Source: Syntrophaceae bacterium UBA2280 (lineage in GTDB: Bacteria; Desulfobacterota; Syntrophia; Syntrophales; Smithellaceae). Taken from it: a DNA stretch of 33,602 nucleotides. The translations under genes and the position numbers were made by a program. The stretch lies in the NCBI GenBank assembly GCA_002347685.1, contig DDWS01000024.1, forward strand, positions 1 through 33,602. The letters run 5' to 3'. The notes below the pieces were generated by a model. The model was not told where the DNA came from. It did not search any database and saw only the letters and a program-made list of their open reading frames with translations. Of this stretch, positions 31,044 through 33,602 are shown piece after piece (positions within the stretch are counted from its first letter, which is position 1; each line of letters starts with the position of its first letter).

Positions 31044-31858
31044 AAAAAATTACGCTTATCGCATTGCTATTGTGCCTTCCCGTTTTCGCATGGGCCAATC
31101 CTTTCGGCTACACGGTGACAAACATTATAAATCAAAGCGAGCAGGTAGAATCACGTTTGATGCGCATCGACCTTAGCACAGGTGCCTATACCGATCTTGG
31201 CGTTGTCGATTTTCATGATGCTGATGGATTAGCTTTCGCAAATCATCAACTTTATGCCGTTGGTGAACCGGAACCTGAACCGGGTTCAGCCAGACTCGGT
31301 GAATTGTGGAACCTAACGACCCCTCCCGGTTCTATGATCGGAGGAACCGGGTGGCATGCGACATCTGCCGGAATGGATTATGATCGGACCACGGGAAGCA
31401 TGTACTATCTTTCCAGTTACGCCATGGGTTCCGTATTGTATTCCATAAATATGGAGACGGGGCTGGCAACCGGAGTTTGGTCAAGCGTCTTTCTAGCGAG
31501 TCTATCTGGATTGGCAATAGATAGTCAGGGCGACATCTTTGCCGCAGGTGCTGATTATTTATGTCAGATAAACTTGAGTGGTGACTCAAACGTCGTGGGT
31601 TCTTTGGGAGATCACCCAAACGGTTCGTCTTACGGTCTCGCTTTCGATGATTCAGATAGGTTATGGGCACTAAGAAACGATGGTTCCATTTTTACAGTGG
31701 ATACATCTACCGGGACGGCGACTTTTGTCGCTCAGACTATAGCTAATAATGGCGGCCTAGCAATAAATCCGGTTGCCACCCCCGAGCCCGCCACCATGCT
31801 GCTTCTTGGCCTTGGCCTGATGGGTTTGGCAGGGGTAAGGAGAAAGTTTCAGAAATAA
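31040..31858 (+). CDS. PEP-CTERM-sorted protein with propeller-like repeats
   Basis: A 272-aa protein. The signal peptide ends AWA (about residue 19). The mature part has repeating units ending in short strands with a G-L-A motif (ADGLAFANHQLYAVG, LSGLAIDSQGDIFAAG, SYGLAFDDSDRLWAL), like NHL or other beta-propeller blades. The tail is P248-E-P250, then ATMLLLGLGLMGLAGVRRK, the PEP-CTERM signal. The start ATG overlaps the stop of the preceding gene (ATGA), and the stretch coding for the tail is almost identical to the same stretch there. It is followed by a terminator. Confidence 0.92.
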   Translation: MKKITLIALLLCLPVFAWANPFGYTVTNIINQSEQVESRLMRIDLSTGAYTDLGVVDFHDADGLAFANHQLYAVGEPEPEPGSARLGELWNLTTPPGSMIGGTGWHATSAGMDYDRTTGSMYYLSSYAMGSVLYSINMETGLATGVWSSVFLASLSGLAIDSQGDIFAAGADYLCQINLSGDSNVVGSLGDHPNGSSYGLAFDDSDRLWALRNDGSIFTVDTSTGTATFVAQTIANNGGLAINPVATPEPATMLLLGLGLMGLAGVRRKFQK

Positions 31859-31890
31859 AAAAACGCTTTTACAGGTTTAATTCCAGAAAG

Positions 31891-31919
31891 GCAGGGTCAA
31901 AAATGGTCCTGCTTTTTTT
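31891..31919 (+). terminator. Intrinsic terminator after the PEP-CTERM pair
   Basis: GCAGGGTC (31891-31898) pairs with GGTCCTGC (31905-31912) through two G-U pairs, with a 6-nt A-rich loop, followed by T7 (31913-31919). It lies 33 bp after the second PEP-CTERM stop. Confidence 0.85.
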
Positions 31920-32336
31920 GTGACTTTCAAGACGGAATCATCAGATCGATCCCGAACGAAAAGTTGCGGATAAGTGGATGAAAGAGATAAAAGTACGCAT
32001 CAGCCGGATGAACCTGAACAATTATCAATTTACACAGATTATTTTACAGTCTGGCAAAACATCATGCGCACAAATTGCCGCTGGCAGGTAAATCCCCGCA
32101 TGTGATGGTCCGCTTTGATTGCCGTAACCGCGCCCTGAATTTTCAGGTGCGGAAATAATTGTAACAGCCGACCGAATATGCTACAAAATCTCTGCAGCGT
32201 TGAGTTCTCCTTTGTTTATGTTTACTCGTTGCAAATCCAGTATAACCAATCAGAGCTCAACATGCTTCTATGTTTTCATTCCGCCAATTTGGACAAGAGT
32301 GAGTGAAATTCTTTATTATCGGGGTCAGAAAGCAAG
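31920..32336. other. Gene-poor gap with a short open remnant
   Basis: No complete gene is seen. 31924-32091 is open for 55 codons after a TGA and reads IDPERKVADKWMKEIK, then RMNLNNYQFTQIILQSG, to a TAA. It has no start with a ribosome-binding site, so it may be a gene remnant. CCTGAA-TT-TTCAGG at 32134-32147 is a small hairpin. Nothing else is recognised up to the patatin gene. Confidence 0.45.
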
Positions 32337-33602
32337 ATGAATAAAACAGCACGCTATCTGTCTGAAAAAACGTGGTTCACTTTCCGGCTGGTTTTTTTTG
32401 TTCAGGTTGTCATGATTTTATTGTTTGTTTCAGCGTGTGCGTCGCTTCCAAGGGGAAAGGCCGTTCCTTTTGAAGCAGAGCATAGAGCCGGCGTGCCGGG
32501 CCTGCGCGAAATCCGCTATGTTGTCGGAAACAAGCAAGACATGGAGCGGCTTGCAGCAGATGTTGCCGATACCTGGACAAGAGAAAGGAAATGGCTCAAC
32601 CAACAGGGAAAATCGGCCAGGGTTCTTCCCCTCAGCAACATTCTTGCGCTTTCCGGCGGAGGCGACAAAGGGGCTTTCGGGGCCGGTCTCCTGAACGGAT
32701 GGAGCGAACACGGAAGCAGGCCGGAATTTCTGCTTGTTACCGGAATCAGCACCGGAGGACTCATTGCGCCTTTTGCTTTTCTAGGTCAGAAATATGACAA
32801 GGTCATGAAAAACTTCTACACGAACACGAAAAGATCCGACATTGTCAAAGAAAGAAACCTGCTTGCGATTTTAAACACAGATGCCATGGCGGACACCAAA
32901 CCGTTGCGGAAGCTTATTGAAACAGCCATTGATGAAAATTTTATAAATGAGGTGGCGGCCGAGTATCTTAAGGGAAGGGAGCTCTGGATTTCCACAACCA
33001 ACCTGGATTCAAGAAAAACAGTGATCTGGAACATGACGAAGATCGCGGCAATCAAAAACCCGAAGGCATTAGAGCTTTTTCGTGATGTCATGATTGCTTC
33101 GGCGGCTATTCCCGCCGCTTTTCCGCCGGTGATGATCGATGTGGAAGTTGATGGAAAAATCCATTCGGAAATGCATGTTGACGGCGGCGCCATGTCACAG
33201 GTTTTTGTTTATCCGCCCGACATTGATCTCGGTGAACTTTCAGAAGAGGGAAAAGGGGTCCGGAAAAGGAATCTTTTCGTGGTGATGAATGCCCGCCTGG
33301 ACCCTGAATGGGCTCAAACCGAAAGAAAGGTTCTGCCGATTGCAGGCCGCGCGATTTCTTCAATGATCCAGACTCAGGGAATAGGTGATCTTTACCGGAT
33401 ATATATTACTTCTGTGAGAGACGGTGTTCAATTCAACATGGCATTTATTCCTGAAGACTTTAAACATCCGCGCAGGGAAGATTTCGATACGGAATTCATG
33501 AGAGCCCTTTATAAAACCGGCTATGAAATGGCGTTAAAAGGGTATCCCTGGCATCACACCCCTCCGGGTTTTGATGCAACGGTTCACACGCTTCCGAAAG
33601 AA
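32337..33602 (+). CDS. Patatin-like phospholipase lipoprotein (3' end outside window)
   Basis: 422 codons are open to the right edge. The signal peptide ends in VSAC (Cys 34), so the enzyme is a lipid-anchored envelope protein. The patatin marks are all present: the oxyanion glycines in LSGGGDKGAFGAG (from about residue 107), the nucleophile in GISTGG (Ser 138) and the Asp of the dyad in HVDGGAMSQ (Asp 282). These enzymes hydrolyse acyl esters of phospholipids. The region between Ser and Asp carries SAAIPAAFPPV, typical of the family. ATG 32337 has only a weak AGAAAG before it. Confidence 0.9.
   Translation, partial: MNKTARYLSEKTWFTFRLVFFVQVVMILLFVSACASLPRGKAVPFEAEHRAGVPGLREIRYVVGNKQDMERLAADVADTWTRERKWLNQQGKSARVLPLSNILALSGGGDKGAFGAGLLNGWSEHGSRPEFLLVTGISTGGLIAPFAFLGQKYDKVMKNFYTNTKRSDIVKERNLLAILNTDAMADTKPLRKLIETAIDENFINEVAAEYLKGRELWISTTNLDSRKTVIWNMTKIAAIKNPKALELFRDVMIASAAIPAAFPPVMIDVEVDGKIHSEMHVDGGAMSQVFVYPPDIDLGELSEEGKGVRKRNLFVVMNARLDPEWAQTERKVLPIAGRAISSMIQTQGIGDLYRIYITSVRDGVQFNMAFIPEDFKHPRREDFDTEFMRALYKTGYEMALKGYPWHHTPPGFDATVHTLPKE

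Noticed and set aside
32020..32070. TTTACACAGATTATTTTACAGTC as an insertion-sequence end
   Set aside because: It lies within the open remnant and I see no matching inverted end or transposase.

Overview
The window looks like a chromosomal segment of an anaerobic Gram-negative bacterium. It most resembles the syntrophic or sulfate-reducing lineages formerly called Deltaproteobacteria (Desulfobacterota). This is inferred from gene content: a trpS-scpA-scpB-rluB-IHF run, a SPASM radical SAM enzyme resembling the AhbD/NirJ group, a TRAP transporter, PEP-CTERM proteins, many lipoproteins and an iron superoxide dismutase. No rRNA, tRNA, CRISPR array or intact transposase was seen. Two genes run off the ends: a secreted zinc protease at the left edge and a patatin-like lipoprotein at the right edge.

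Layout. 1-2102 (minus): a small lipoprotein followed by a large secreted HExxH protease with DUF11 and IPT domains. 2255-4416 (minus): a UbiA-family prenyltransferase coupled to a SPASM radical SAM enzyme. 4801-8933 (plus): a housekeeping block of HU, TrpRS, the condensin partners ScpA and ScpB, an RsuA/RluB pseudouridine synthase and an IHF/HU paralogue, closed by a strong bidirectional terminator. 9004-13633 (minus): Fe-SOD with its own promoter, and a zinc-uptake operon in the order Fur/Zur-type regulator, ZnuA, ZnuC, ZnuB, then a translationally linked BASS-family permease. A perfect 15-bp palindrome lies upstream of the regulator. 13796-16584 (plus): a lipoprotein, a D-2-hydroxyacid dehydrogenase and a UPF0149/SEC-C protein.

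From about 15.7 kb to 28.4 kb the window is a mosaic of accessory genes separated by an unusual family of non-coding repeats. Several kinds of degenerate 7-bp tandem arrays flank a roughly 100-bp palindrome-rich core (CCCCCTTTGGAGGGGG, CGCGAAGCG, GCGCGCGGGGCGCGC). Between these repeats are the C-terminal half of a guanidinoacetate-methyltransferase-like gene, a DUF4143 ATPase behind a palindromic promoter, a TRAP operon, a DUF433/DUF5615 toxin-antitoxin-like pair, a lipoprotein esterase, a HAD phosphatase, a radical SAM enzyme and a membrane-anchored amidohydrolase. The repeat at 28.2-28.44 kb runs into the 3' end of a TetR gene.

28441-33602: the TetR regulator is divergent from a GNAT-like gene. 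The promoter of the GNAT-like gene carries a perfect 17-bp palindrome in its -35/-10 spacer. Then come two overlapping PEP-CTERM genes whose sorting-signal DNA is almost identical, a terminator, a gene-poor stretch and the start of a patatin-like lipoprotein.

The best candidates for something undescribed are the modular heptamer/core repeat element and its habit of abutting stop codons, the permease appended to the zinc operon, the coupled UbiA/radical SAM pair, and the PEP-CTERM pair with homogenised C-termini.
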